DNA of 64,000 nucleotides from Ceratothoa steindachneri (GCA_963969495.1 OZ018321.1:65547035-65611034); one strand, 5' to 3'; shown: positions 1-11,545, counted from the first letter of the stretch. Numbers and translations: made by a program. The notes: generated by a model from the letters alone, not told the origin.

Positions 1-133
1 TAGTAGCTTGATTACATGTGCATAATTATGTGCGTGCCCATTTCAAGACTTAATAACATTTCCATGATATTTCCATGACACTCATTTGTGAGGCTTCTTG
101 TTGATCCTGATCAACCGTGTAATGTGGCACTAC
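1..133 (+). repeat. Direct repeat R1, copy 1
   Basis: About 130 bp that reappears in the same orientation at 14222-14346. Shared stretches include GTGCATAATTAT, CATTTCAAGACTT and CTCATTTGTGAG, followed by a matching GGCACTAC end in both. The match stops at about position 133 here and about 14346 there. The left edge is cut by the window. It may be a terminal or 3' end of an element whose body lies to the left; identity unknown. Confidence 0.75.
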
Positions 134-959
134 AGGACTCCCCTCAGAGAAAACTGAGTTTTAAAAATTATATTAAACTCAGAGTCTCACAATATTTTAT
201 ATATCTTAATAATGAACTCGAAAGCTTTCAATATTTTATACACCTTAAGTATGAACTCCGAGGCTTACGGTATTTTATACACATTAGGAATGAACGAATT
301 TTAGGTAATTTTATGTACATTTTTAAATGGAATTTGAGTTTCAGGCAAAGGTCCGGTAACTTATTTCATGGACCAAATATAGTTTCTCCAAATCTGGCAT
401 GCGTACTACACGACTTCTCTCTACTAACTATTAAAACTGACACCGAACTAAAATTATATATGCAATGGTACGAATATAACCTAACTTATCACGAGTCACT
501 CGACTTCTTAGAAATACCAAATGAGAAATCTTTGGCAAAAGTTACTCGTCGACCGGAACAAGTATAAACACCCACTTTCCTACCGTTTTCTTGACTATCT
601 AGAACGGATTCCACGTTAGTGTTATTATTGTCACCACTCTGTTAATCCTCCTTCATTTTGTTCAGGAACATCTAAAATTACTCGTCTATTTTCAATCGTT
701 TGCCTATTTTTTGGTTGCGAACAATTTTTTCTCAGGGTTATTAAAAATATTTGAAAATTTTGCCGGTTTTATTTTGTTTATCGATGCCATAACCTGACGT
801 CCATTAAGGAATTCTAATTTATGCAATTTGTCGTCGCGTTCAACAACACGAAATGGGCCTGAATATCTTCAATTTTTGTGTATTCTTTATCTATACAGTC
901 GAGAATACATATTCGAAGAGCACTTAGATACATGGAGGAAAAAACAGCAGATTTTATAT
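134..959. other. AT-rich stretch, no gene recognised
   Basis: An open frame at 88-567 (159 codons, plus) exists but resembles no family I know. Its Tyr/Phe/Ile-rich composition and internal near-repeats (QYFIYLNNE, QYFIHLKYE, RYFIHIRNE) suggest a translated imperfect tandem repeat of about 40-50 bp at 180-300 rather than a gene. Confidence 0.4.
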
Positions 960-1870
960 TTTTGGCATGACTTGAAAAAAATGGACATAAGCTAAATTAT
1001 TTGTCGGTTTCCTATAAACAGTAAATTTAAATCTATGTGATTCTCTAATTATTAGGACATCCAAAAATGGAAGGCTCTTATTTACTTCCTTTTCTACGGA
1101 GAATTTAATTGACGAAACCAATGAGTTAATAATTAAAAGAAAACTATCGATGTCAAAACTGTTGTTTAAAATTATCAGGTTGTCATTAACATACCGAAAT
1201 CAAACAATTTGAGTAGACTAAAAAGGGGGGATCAACCCAGTTTCGAAAAATTCCATATATAAATTCGACAATAAGGGAGATAAGGGATTACCCATAGCCA
1301 TACCAAACACTTGTTCATAGAATTTGCCGTTGAAACTAAATTGAAATTTTTTAATACATAAACAAATAAGCTCATTGATCATATTGGTTGGTAAAGGGAG
1401 ATCATAAGCATTTAGAATAGAGGCTAAGAAACATAATAGGTCATCAATGGGCACTTTGGTGAATAATGAGGTGACTTTAAAACTAACTAGTCTTAGATCT
1501 GATGTTCCCCTTATATTGTTTAATTTATTGCAAAGATCAAGGGAATTTTTTATATGCGAGGGGGATATAGTTCCTAAGATAGGAGAAAGTAAATTTACTA
1601 AGTTTTTTGAAAGTTTATATTAGATTGAACCAGTGGCACTCATGATTAGTATTATTGGGTTTCCTGGTTTATAGGTTTTTATTAGGCCAAACAAATCGGG
1701 TAAGCAAGAGCTACTAGAAGAGACAGAGTCCATAAATTGATTTCTGTTTTTTTTTAAGTGGTATTTACGTCAATATTAAAACACTTGCTTACGTCATCTA
1801 AGGGATCCGTCTTTTATTCAATTTCCTTCCGTGGTACATATTCATATTTATAGTTATCACGCGCTAACTT
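960..1870 (-). pseudogene. Penelope-like element reverse transcriptase (PLE-1), truncated and inactive
   Basis: PLEs encode an RT, usually followed by a GIY-YIG endonuclease, and integrate by target-primed reverse transcription. Reading the minus strand from about 1870 down, I see the PLE thumb/finger order: YVPRKEIE, then LFGLIKTYKPGNP, then LVSFKVTSLFTKVPID, then FYEQVFGMAMGNPLSPLLSN, then RYVND, and finally LPFLDVLI with VYRKPTNNLAY. Stops and frameshifts separate these blocks. The catalytic YVDD is YVND (about 1184-1195), so the second metal-binding region is altered. The GIY-YIG part is missing: the frame stops near 960. The 5' side abuts a (TA)n array at 1885. Family assignment is secure; edges are approximate. 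Confidence 0.88.
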
Positions 1871-1882
1871 TCGTGATATTTC

Positions 1883-1884
<2 letters not shown>

Positions 1885-1964
<80 letters not shown>

Positions 1965-1970
1965 GTATAC
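1885..1970. repeat. (TA)n microsatellite
   Basis: About 37 perfect TA units followed by a short TA/TG degenerate edge. It borders the 5'-truncated end of PLE-1. Confidence 0.98.
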
Positions 1971-3490
1971 AAAAGGGAGAACAAATTGCTTAATCAAGGT
2001 AGTTAAATGAATCATGCTGATTTATGATAAGACGGAGAACGAAATTAAAATTACCTCGAATGAGGAGGTATTAATTACAATTTAGTGGGAAGTCAAATCA
2101 GGGGTGAATGAGGGTAAAGATTAACGAGGTAATCTGGGGATGACAGTACAAGATGGCTTTACCTTCAAGCGCGTGCGAATTGGAGGGGGATAGAAGACAA
2201 CGGCGCAGGTCTTCAAGAAGATACTTCAGGAAGTCCTGACGAGGAGGACTCGAGGACTCCAAAGAGATGTAATCGCAACTCGAGACTATTCTGCAGATCG
2301 GCAGAGAATCTCAGTCTCGAAAGAACTGGAATCTTGAAGGGATGGTGAAGATGAGAGGGACGCACAACTCTCCGGGAAGTAGGGTAGTCGATAGCTTTCC
2401 TCTGAGCAGGGGCCAAAGCTTAACGAAGGTAGATCTGCTGGCGAGATCTTCGACGTGATACGACTCGAACACGGGTTACAGGGCTTCACGGGAAATAGAC
2501 AGGCAGTCTGAACGGAGGGAATGGCGGACTTTCAATTTCCTCGAGAAATGGCGAGCTTCGGGGTAAATAGCCGGGTGGCTATTCCGATAGATAGCCTCAA
2601 GGCATGGCTGTCCTTAAATAATTCTCAGCGCCAGTATAAGCAAACACACTTCGTGATAACGAGTCTGTCTAGACGGCGAAACTTGCCTCGTGATATGGAG
2701 GTAGGGTTAGGATGGCTGCGCAGAGCGTTATCGCAGGAAATGGGGGAGACGAGTAGCGCCGGAAAGCAAATACACTTGCGTCGGCTGCTTCGGCACGGGA
2801 CTGATTTCTTCTTGTACTTTCCACACTTCCCACGCTAGTCGCACGTGGTTTAGAAAGGAGCTGAAAAGGGATAATTCCGAGTGGGCTTCCTCTTGTGCTG
2901 ATGCTTCGCGGGCATCCCTCCACAGTCTGGATGCTGGTTGCATTTGTATGTTATCATCTCGCTTTGGCCATCTGCACCAGAGTTTACAATATTTAGTATT
3001 AGACCCAGAGTAAAAATGTGAACTGCACACAACAGGCTTTTAGTTATTATGAAACGGTCGTAGCCCTAATATTACACATTTTGTAATATCACTCCTGTAT
3101 TTGTACAGCGGAAAACGAGATCGAAAACAATCAGGGTACGCGCCGAAGGGCACTGAACGAACACCGTTTGTATATTGCACAATATTGTTTTGATTATATT
3201 ATTTGATATAACACTGATAGCACTTATATCGGGAAAAGATGTGGTACCACAGTCAATTGTTTCACCTTTATTTACACTAAAACTTTTTGCCCTGTAATAT
3301 GGATTTAATTCGTCTGCAAGTTTCCCTAATTGTGTGAGACTCAAGTCGTTCTGCATGGCGATGATGGGTGTGATGGTCGTGGGTAAGGATTAGATAAATT
3401 TGTGACTCACCACGTCTTCACAAACTCCAATATTGTCATACATCACTTCGTAGCTCTTCGAGATTGATTGATGTTCGTCCGGTAAGTGTG
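1971..3490. other. Unassigned DNA, GC-richer than its surroundings
   Basis: No recognisable gene. Several short overlapping frames occur on both strands between 2213 and 3356 (the longest, 105 codons, at 2521-2838 plus), none with a motif I recognise. The base composition is closer to LTR-type sequence than to the AT-rich background, so a decayed LTR or element body is possible, but I found no second copy in the window. Confidence 0.35.
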
Positions 3491-4706
3491 TGTAAACGGT
3501 AGGCCCTCGGATTCTCATGCTTTCCTTTTCTCATCATAGCTTACGGTGTTTATCGCAGTTCGACCAGCTTCGAGGCTGCCACTTTTGTCCTAAACTTCTG
3601 TAACTTACCAGTCTAATTTGCGTAGGGGAAGCGACTCATTCCATCACCCCCTTGTGCCCTACTTCCCCTTTTTTCCCTCAGGGTGAGGGATATAAATGGG
3701 GCCGTGAGGCCTTTTAATTTATTCTGTTGCGAGAATTCTACCTGATTGCTCCGCATAATCGTTGTCCGTCACTTACTTTGACGTTCATTTTGGAGTCCTG
3801 TACTGGATTTATTCTGCAGCGAGGATTTTCTGCCATTAATTCCTGCCAGCGTTGTTGCCCCTATGTAGGCTGCATTAAATTGTGCTCTCATAGTAACGTT
3901 TGCAAGTGTCTCCTTTGGGAAGCCGTTCACACTGGGCACATAGAAGTTCTCCCCCAGTCACCTTGCCATCTCCTCTTTGGGGGAATTCTGTCATCGCGAA
4001 TTCCTTCACTCGGTTCGTTGGGCATTCGAATCATCGTTCCCCGTAGTCTCGACGCCGTTCGCCCGATATCGCCGTCTGTGGGTTCCTCCGCTCCGAAGAA
4101 GGTCGTCGCATTTACCCTTGTGGACTTGGGTCGAATTTCCTCATCATTGCCGAGCTTCACTGCTCTGGTATCAGGTGTTTTGGACTATCTCTTTCTTCTT
4201 ACGTCCCCTTTAAATTAATTAAGTGTTATAAGTGTTATCCATGTAACTTTAAGCCTTCGGGTAAGGGACGTAAGACAGGGAGGTTATTTCGGGAACACTT
4301 GTCACTAGAGTAGCAAAGCCTATTTCATCTTCCACAGCGCGTGTCGTTTCGGCTTTAAACAACTTATTCAGAGAACCCAATTTTGTATGTGCGAATATCT
4401 TTTGGGTTAAAACGACTTGTGGTCGTTCGATGGTGTTAAGCATTCGTGACTTTTCTTATTGTTTGATGACCGCCGTATAATTTGTTAACAGTTAATTTAA
4501 TTCATTTTAATTTTGTTGTAAATAATATTGTAAATACTTTTTATGTTTGTATTTATTTAACCCCTTGCGGATACCTCGTAATTTCGCACCGTCCTGATAA
4601 ATTCTGGTGAATTTCTGGTAGGCCTTTAGATCCCTGGTCTTCTATGAATTTTATGTGTGTAAATTCCCTGGGCCATGTGTAACCGGGTTCCGCAATCGCT
4701 TTTACA
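3491..4706 (+). repeat. 5' LTR of the Gmr1-like element
   Basis: Aligns along its whole length with 8778-10003, for example GTAGGCCCTCG, TTTTAATTTATTC, GAAGCCGTTCACACTGGGC and AACCGGGTTCCGC in both. Starts TGTAAA and ends TTTACA, a short inverted terminal repeat. The region around 3690-3720 reads ATATAAATGGGGCCGTGAG and may be the TATA box of the LTR promoter; the 3' copy has CATAAAAATGGGGCCGTGAG. The two LTRs differ by scattered substitutions and small indels, so the insertion is old. Confidence 0.93.
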
Positions 4707-4710
4707 TACA

Positions 4711-4728
4711 TGGCGACCTTGCTAGGAT
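4711..4728 (+). other. Candidate primer-binding site
   Basis: TGGCGACCTTGCTAGGAT begins four bases after the 5' LTR end. TGG as complement of a tRNA CCA end, plus this location, is what a Ty3/gypsy primer-binding site looks like. I cannot name the tRNA with confidence. Confidence 0.55.
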
Positions 4729-5367
4729 TAGGTTGTGCTACGATTAGAGTTAGCCAGTATTTGATTTTTCCAGTTAAGTAGTTAGGTTAGGTTGAAGTTT
4801 ATTCGCTTGGGTGTTTAAGTCGACTTGAGTGTGCATTCACTGTTTGTGTCCCGGAAGTGAATTCCTACTGTGCATAGGATTTTGTTAGCCCTTGCGTTAC
4901 CGAGAAATTGCCTTTGCCTCAATTTTCACGGCTCTGCTTAGCCGTTGTTTGTATTAATTTATTAATCTTTTGACACTTGCAGGGATCTTTTGAGGTTTGC
5001 TATAGGCCTCGTATTCATGATTGTTTGTTTTCTTTTGCCGTGATTATCTTTGTACTACTTACATTTGGCTACTTTGAGCATCATTTTTTTTAAAGAGGTT
5101 TGTTTATTGATTCTTGTGTAGGGTTTGTGTTGCCCCCATCGTGTGTTTAACCCGTTTTTTAATTATTTTTGCCCCCTTTATTTAACATTCTTTTGTCTGT
5201 TTAGCTAACTCTTGCGTGTCATTTCACTTTTGCGTTTGCTATTCATAACGCTCGTGTTTTCATCTTTGCAGAGTTAACCTGCTAACTTATTTTGGGGTTT
5301 GTAACCTATTCGCATAACTCATTATCGACTTAACTTTAATTTTCTTCTGACTTTCGTTTCTCTCATT
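4729..5367 (+). other. Untranslated leader of the Gmr1-like element
   Basis: About 640 bp between the primer-binding site and the gag start codon at 5368. T-rich, no open frame of interest, no repeat seen. Confidence 0.6.
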
Positions 5368-6863
5368 ATGTCCCACATTAAAGAGCTTAATGACCAGGCA
5401 GTGGAGCTGGATTCACTGGTAATGAAATTGCTCAGTATGTCCTCCAACAACAAGCGTTTGAACGTGAAAAAAAGCAAGAAGACAGGAAGGCTAAAAAATA
5501 GAAGAAAGAACGAAAGCTTCAGCCGGTTTGAATCAGAGTAGAAGCACAGGCTGAAAAAGAGGAGGAAGAATGGAAGGTTCAACAAGAGGAAAGAAAGCTT
5601 CAACTTGCTAAGATCAAAGCAGAGAACGAAATTGAATTATCTCGAATCTCCGCCTCACAGCTGCCTGCTCCTATTCAGTTTACTGATCCGGCGAGTCGAC
5701 CAAAAGTTCCTCTATTATGGGATATAAAGGATATCACTTCCTACCACAACCGCTTCGAGAGAGTTGCTGAATTGCTCGAAGTGAACCCCGAAAGTTACGC
5801 TGTGAGGTCAAGAAGTTTACTCACTGGTAAGGCTGCTGAATTATATACCTCTCTGCCAATGGACGTCATCAGGGACTATAACCCTTTAAAGAAAGCCCTT
5901 ACCGGCTTCAATAAAACTCAGGACGGCTACCGTACCGAGTTTCGTAGCGCTAAGGTTTCCCCGGGGAAAACATTTCACCTAGCCCGATTATTTCAGGCAT
6001 GGCTCGAAGCCTCCGGCGTCGGTAACATTTTTGATGGGCTCAAGGAATTTATGATATTGGACCAATTTATCTCTTTCCTCCATTCTGACCTGCGGGCCTT
6101 CATCAAGGAACGATGACCCTCTACTCTATCAGAAGCAATCCAGCTGGCAGATAACTGGACTTCTGCTAACCCCAGTCTTTCTAGAACTTTTAGCTCTCAT
6201 CCCAAGAAGTTCGTGCGTCCGTCCAACCCGTCTTGGAAGGGGCAGACAACTTTATCCACCTCTAAGAGCACCTCGCAGAATTTCTCCTCTACCCTGACGT
6301 GCCATGGCTGCGGTGAGGTTTGCCACATTCGTTCGCAGTGCCCAAGGAACCCCCGTGCCTTCAAGGATGGCTCGTATTCGTCGAAACCCTTTAAGGTGGG
6401 ATTCTGTCTTTCTGAACGAAGTGTCCCTCACTTCCAGGCCTTTGATACTATTAACGGGGCCTGGGTTTCGACCATTATCAGGGACAGTGGTTGCTCTTGC
6501 GTAGTCGTCTCTGAGGATGTCTTGCCAGACACTGACGTCACCGCCTGCAAGAAAGTCTTCGTGGCCAACTACCTGGGACGAGTCGTCTCATTCCCTCTCG
6601 TCTCCTGCTCTGCTACCTTCCTTGCCCTTACTTCGAAGGATGGACAGACGTCATTAGAGCACCAATTAAATTCGCTAGTGTACTGGTCGGAAACATTCCG
6701 GGAGTTAGGGAGCTTGATGCTTCTAAATCTTTACCTTACCCCGCTCCTCCTCAGTCATCTGCGACCCAAATTCCACCGAGAACTTCTTCCGTTATCACCG
6801 GAACTTCCTCAGCATCTAAACTCAACCATGTTCTTGCTTTTCAGACTAGGGCAGGGAAAATGA
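5368..6863 (+). pseudogene. gag-protease of the Gmr1-like element (SCAN-like capsid, zinc knuckle, DSG protease)
   Basis: ATG at 5368 opens MSHIKELNDQ; a frameshift near 5450 moves the reading frame into a Lys/Glu-rich coiled-coil segment with stops. From about 5640 one frame runs to 6863 with a single TGA at 6114-6116. It holds a capsid domain (5772-6113) with TFHLARLFQAWLEASGV, LKEFMILDQF and DLRAFIKER, the pattern of the SCAN domain, which is known to derive from Gmr1-like gag. A CCHC knuckle (CHGCGEVCHIRSQC, near 6300-6340) follows, then an aspartic protease with the active-site triplet in IIRDSGCSCVVVS near 6475-6510. Protease is in the same frame as gag. A frameshift after about 6660 breaks the link to pol. 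Confidence 0.88.
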
Positions 6864-8500
6864 AACGAATTCACCCCTTAGCTCTGCCTGCTCTCCAGCC
6901 CCTTTCTGTGACGCCTGACGACTTCTGTCGCCCACAAACTTCCTGTGGAGCTCTCTCTGCTGTTCGAGCTAAAGCCGCCTGAGGGGATATCGAGCGAGTT
7001 AGAAACAGGGCTAGTTACCAGTTCCTCAAGGTTGACGGCCTCCTTTATCGGAAATGCTTAATATCTGACCATCCCCATAAGGTAGGCAATTTGACTTTGG
7101 TTGCTCCCCGTAAGTGTCGCCGGGTCATCCTTTCAGTTGCTCATGAAGGTCGTTAGCTGGCCATTTTTGCCTCAGGAAGACTGAATTGAAGGTCACAGAT
7201 CAATTTTATTGTGCTGGAATGGGGTCTTACATTCGTGCATTCTACCGTTCCTGTAAAAAGTGCCAACGCTTCTCGACCAGAGGACGTGTGCGACTGGTGT
7301 CTCTTCAGCCAATGCCCATCGTGACTGGGCCTTACGCACGAATCTCCATTGATTTGGTAGGACCTCTTTCTTCCCATCTTCTGACGGTCATAGGTTCATC
7401 CTTACCCTAATTGATTTTGCCACAGGGTTTCCAGAATCTATGCCCTTGAAGGATATTGATTATGTGTCCGTCGCCGAAGCCTTACTTACCATCTTAAGTA
7501 GAGTGGCAATCCCTGGAGAAATTTTATCCGACCGTGAGACTCAATTTACATCAAGCCTTATGAAAGAACTTCACAAGCTGCTGGGTGTCAAACATATCTT
7601 CACCACACCTTTCCACCCCAGTAGAAACGGAAGGATCGAGAGACTTCATGCCCCTTTAAAGGCTATTCTGCGTAAGTGTATTCGGAGAAGCCTAGAGAGT
7701 AGCACAGGTACCTCATTCCAACTCTTTTTTCCTCAGGAAACTTCCGAGTGACCGAACTGGGTTTTCGGCCCCTTGAGTTGTTATATGGCGACTCAGTCAG
7801 TGGCCCACTAACCGTTCTCCGAGACCTGTGGGAAGATCGAGCCATCGAAAACGACGACCGGACCAGCTTTCAGTAAGTCATCGAGCTGCAGGAAAAGTTG
7901 GCCGAATGTTCTAAAATTGCTGCCCAACATGCCGGTCAACAGCTCCCGGTACAAAACTAATTTCAACCTCAAGTTACAGAACACTAGTAAACTTATCGTG
8001 GCCTGGAATGGCCTGTACAAGGTACTTGAGAGGCGGAGTAAGGTAGATTATCTCATCAAGCTTCCTCGTGGATCCTGTCTCTATCATGCTAACCTTATAA
8101 AAAAATATCATCGCAGGGCCCAGATGCAGCGAGTGGAAGTTCTAGACGAAACTTCTACCCTGGATGAACTTATGGCTCCTGGGAGGCAAGGACTAAGCAT
8201 CGTCGAGGAAGGAGACTCGGACAACTTCCTTCTACCTTTGACACCCGATGGTAGTATTGATTCTCCTTTGTCTGAACACCCCGAGTTTGGAAAACTGCAA
8301 CAGGATCAGCTATCCCAACTCCAGGAACTCATGGGTGAGGAGCGGGTTGTTCTCTCTAATAAACCCAGTTGTACCTCCACCCTCTCCCATGACATTAATT
8401 TGATGATCACCGATCGTATACAGGCCAAAAGGTATCCAGTATCCATTCACCTTAGGCCTGCTTTTGAGAAGGAGGTAGAGACCATATTCCAGCAAGGTTT
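6864..8500 (+). pseudogene. Integrase followed by the N-terminal edge of RT (Gmr1-like pol)
   Basis: An integrase with its HHCC zinc domain (AHEGR near 7140, then CKKCQRFS near 7255; the second His appears lost), a catalytic core and a C-terminal GPY/F-like module (WNGLYKVLERR, YHANLIKKYHRR). The DD35E triad is readable: D in SIDLVGPLS, D in LSDRETQFTS (about 7527), E in GRIERLHAP, with 35 residues between the last two. Three or more frameshifts split it. Downstream, from about 8280, the frame continues into LQELMGEERVVLSNKPSC, HDINLMITDRIQAKRYPV and FEKEVETIFQQG, the typical start of a Ty3/gypsy RT domain. It breaks off at about 8498. Confidence 0.88.
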
Positions 8501-8696
8501 GACTTTTATCTTCGGGATAAGGAGTTTGTTTTGGAGGTCGACCACAAGCCTCTCCTCTATCTGTCAACCTTCGGGGGCAAGAACGACAGACTACTTCGGT
8601 GGGTTCTATCCCTACAGGCCTATAGGTTTAGGGTTTTTCACATCGTTGGAAAGGACAACCTTGGTGTTGACCTTTTAAGTAGGTCCCCTATGTAAT
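8501..8696 (+). pseudogene. C-terminal RNase H remnant of Gmr1-like pol
   Basis: In the frame starting TTTTAT near 8504 the sequence reads FYLRDKEFVLEVDHKPLLYL, then RLLRWVLSLQAYRF, then HIVGKDNLGVDLLSRSPM and a stop at 8694-8696. This is the standard end of a Ty3/gypsy RNase H (TDHKPL ... RW.L.LQ.Y ... GK.N...D.LSR). It follows directly on the first part of RT, so the palm with YxDD and most of RNase H were removed by one deletion and the join is out of frame. About 80 bp of untranslated DNA then lead to the 3' LTR. Confidence 0.9.
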
Positions 8697-8777
8697 TATT
8701 GTGTATATTTTCCCTTGTATATACTTGATTCTTCCTTTTTGCATCTACTCCCCAGTAGATTCTTGTCCCAATGGTGG

Positions 8778-10003
8778 TGTAAAGGGTAGGCCCTCGTATT
8801 CACATGCGTTCCCTTTCTCATCATAGTTTACGGTGTTTTCGCAGGACGACCCACTTCGAGGCTACGATTTTTGGGCTAAACTTCTGCAACTTACCAGTCT
8901 AATTTGGGTAGGCGAAGCGACTCATCCCCCTCCACCTCTTGTGCCCCACTTCCATTTTCCCCTTTCTTACTGAAGCATAAAAATGGGGCCGTGAGCCTTT
9001 TAATTTATTCCGTTGCGAGAATTCTGCCAGATTGCTTCCTGAATCGTTGTCCGTCACTTATTTTGGCGTACTGGATTTATTCTGTAGCAAGGATTTTCTG
9101 CCATTGATTCTTGAAAGTGTTGTCGCTGCCTTTCTGTCGGCTGCATCGAATTGTGCTCTTCCATTTACGTTTGCAAGTATTCTCCTTTGGGAAGCCGTTC
9201 ACACTGGGCGCGTGAAAGTTCTCCCCCAGTCACCTCGCCATCTCCTCTTTGGGGGGAATTCTGTCATCGCGGAATCCTTCACTCGGATCGATGGGCTTTC
9301 GAATCATCGTTCGCCGTAGTCTCAACGCCGTTCGCCCAATATCGCCGTCTGTGGGTTTCTCCTCCCCGAAGAACGTCATCGCATTTACCCTTGCGGACTT
9401 GGGTCAAATTTCCTCATCATCGACGAACCTCCTTCGCCTGGGTTCCCGACGTGGGTTATTGCTTCACTGCTCTGGTATCAGGTATTTTAGACTATCTCTT
9501 TCTTCTTATGTCCCCTTTAAATTAATTAAGTGTTATTTATGTAACTTTGAGACTTCGAGTAAGGGATGTAATACAGGGAGATTATTCCGGGAACACTTGT
9601 CACTAGAGTAGCGAAGCCTATTTCATCTTGAACGGCGCGTATCGTTTCGGCTTTAAGCAACTTATTTACAGAACCCAATTTTGTATGCACGAATATCTTT
9701 TTGGTTAAAACGACTTTTGGTCGTTCGATGGTGATAAGCATTTGTGACTTTTCTTATTGTTTGATGACCCCCGTATCATTTGTGAACAGTTAATTGATTT
9801 TATATTAATTTTGTTGTAAATAATACTGTAAATACTTTTAATGTGTGTATTTATTTACTCCCTTGCGGATACCTCGTAATTTAGCACCGTCCTGATAAAT
9901 TCTGGTGAATTTCTGGTAGACCTTTAGATCTCTGGTGTTCTATAAATTTTATGTGTGCAATTAATTTGGCCCGTGTGAACCGGGTTCCGCGATACCCTTT
10001 ACA
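8778..10003 (+). repeat. 3' LTR of the Gmr1-like element
   Basis: Second copy of the LTR, 1226 bp, TGTAAA...TTTACA. Preceded by CCCAATGGTGG, a weak purine tract. Small indels relative to the 5' copy, for example an extra segment near 9430-9460. Confidence 0.92.
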
Positions 10004-10734
10004 TACGTGTAGATGATGCTATTAATTTCTCGAACAGTTCAGGCTTCGCCTTATCAAAGAGCCCACTCACCTCTGTCCTTATAAGAGACTAGCTCTGCGG
10101 TTAAAGAATCCCCCTCAGGAAGATGATCGATTGTCTGAGCAGGCAATGTTATTGTAGAATTTCGTGTCATCCCAATTTATCAATTTTCGATGGAATGAAT
10201 AATTGTGCTTCCACTATTTTGAACCAACCCGCTAATACTGTTTCATTAAAACCTGAAGGTCTGATGGTAATAGCATTGGCGACATCTGCTTCCCAATATT
10301 CCGCTCGCTGCTCTTTCTGTGAGTCCATCTTTCGATGACTCTTCTCGTCCGAACAAAGGGGTCACCAGTTTTAAGGAGATTAACGTAAGGTTACCTGTTT
10401 TACTAGAGGTCAAGGCTCAGTTACGGCGTACGAGCTTCTTCAGTGAAATCTAGCGCGTTTGCGGCTAATGGTTACAGATCGCTAACCTCGGGCCGAGTCC
10501 AATTCGGGAATATTATCGTCTCGTTTGATTTTAGGCTGGATAGGAGAACCGGTTGTTTTACCCGTAAGAAAAGGAAATCCAAGAATGCAGAAGGTGAGCA
10601 GGGACTTTTTATTTAGTCCTCTGCTAAATAATTTTCATCTTGAGTATCTGAAATCATTTTAGAAAGTAAGATTTCGTGTTTCACGGTTCTGTAAGAATAA
10701 ACAAAATCAGCGTCTTCCCTCTTTCTCAGTTTGA
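10004..10734. other. Unassigned DNA between two LTR elements
   Basis: No motif recognised. A short plus frame near 10375-10440 (EINVRLPVLLEVKAQLRR) and one near 10500-10600 rich in Arg/Lys read like decayed coding sequence, but I cannot assign them. Confidence 0.35.
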
Positions 10735-11460
10735 TGTGGTGAAAATAAAAGTTCCTTGCCGCCATAAGCTCCATCGAAACCACGAGGTCAGGCAGGAGTT
10801 CAGTTCACGCGAGCGAGGACCGTGAAAACAGTTAGAATATCAAAGTGCTTCCCGCGATAAGCAGAGGATTGGAATCTCAAACGCGCGGTTCTGTCGCCTC
10901 CCAGTGAGTTATCAAGAAAACCCCCGCGGGAGTAATTTCTTTCATCAAGCGCCATGTTGGTTCGTGGAGAGATTTACTCACGCCCAACCTTGGAGGAGGC
11001 AGCAACGTTTCCAGCTGGTCCCTATAAATCGTTGGTACCATTTGAGCATCGATAGTATAGGCCTGCCTTTTACAACGAAACATGTCATTATCGATCGCGC
11101 TCCCCTTTCTGTACGAGCCAAAGGCTAGAATTATACCGATGGATCGGAGCCCCAGTCAATTGGCCCATCCTTGGTTTCGGTACCTTTCGTTTGGCATAAA
11201 TACTCCCCCCAGTTATTTTTACTACTAGAGGTTAAGCTGCCCGTGGTTAAAGTCCCTCAAATAACCATCCAGTCACGTGTTTTATCTCTTAAAGCCTCAA
11301 ATCCAAGCCAGGCTGAGATCACCTCAGTTGGACCCCAACTACCCTAATTTCTATTCTCCCCGATCTCTGTCGTAACCAGAGTTAAGTCAAGGTCACTCGT
11401 TGACCTTGAGCTTCCACGCATATTCGGTTGAAGTGGCGTATGTCGGGGTCATTCTACAAC

Positions 11461-11461
<1 letters not shown>
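10735..11461 (+). repeat. 5' LTR of the second Gmr1-like element
   Basis: Matches 13268-13958: GAGCGAGGACCGTGA, ACAGTTAGAATATCAAA, GCGATAAGC, CAAGGTCACTCGTTGACCTT and GAGCTTCCACGCAT in both. Starts TGTGGTGA and ends near ATTCTACAACA. A 17-bp palindrome-like AAGGTCACTCGTTGACCTT sits near the end in both copies. Boundaries are good to about 10 bp. Confidence 0.82.

Positions 11462-11463
<2 letters not shown>

Positions 11464-11541
<78 letters not shown>
11464..11541. repeat. (TA)n microsatellite inside the LTR element
   Basis: About 39 TA units lying between the 5' LTR end and the primer-binding site, a place where only a few bases are expected. The 3' LTR has no such array, so it expanded after insertion. 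Confidence 0.95.
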
Positions 11542-11544
<3 letters not shown>

Positions 11545-11545
11545 C

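Larger units (their letters stand above)
3491..10003 (+). mobile_element. Gmr1-like Ty3/gypsy LTR retrotransposon with deleted RT core
   Basis: A 6.5 kb element bounded by direct LTRs of about 1.22 kb whose ends are TGTAAA...TTTACA. Internal order on the plus strand is leader, gag (charged coiled coil, SCAN-like capsid, CCHC knuckle), aspartic protease, integrase, start of the RT domain, end of RNase H. Integrase upstream of RT is the hallmark of the Gmr1 lineage of Ty3/gypsy; ordinary gypsy elements have it downstream. The catalytic RT core (about 1.3 kb expected) is missing at a clean junction near 8500. Multiple stops and frameshifts make the copy non-autonomous. A GTGT occurs at both outer flanks (3486-3489, 10007-10010) and could be the target duplication, but the ends are ambiguous by a few bases. 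Confidence 0.92.

Noticed and set aside
2213..3356. Small overlapping frames on both strands
   Set aside because: No start context, motif or second copy; typical chance frames in a GC-richer stretch.
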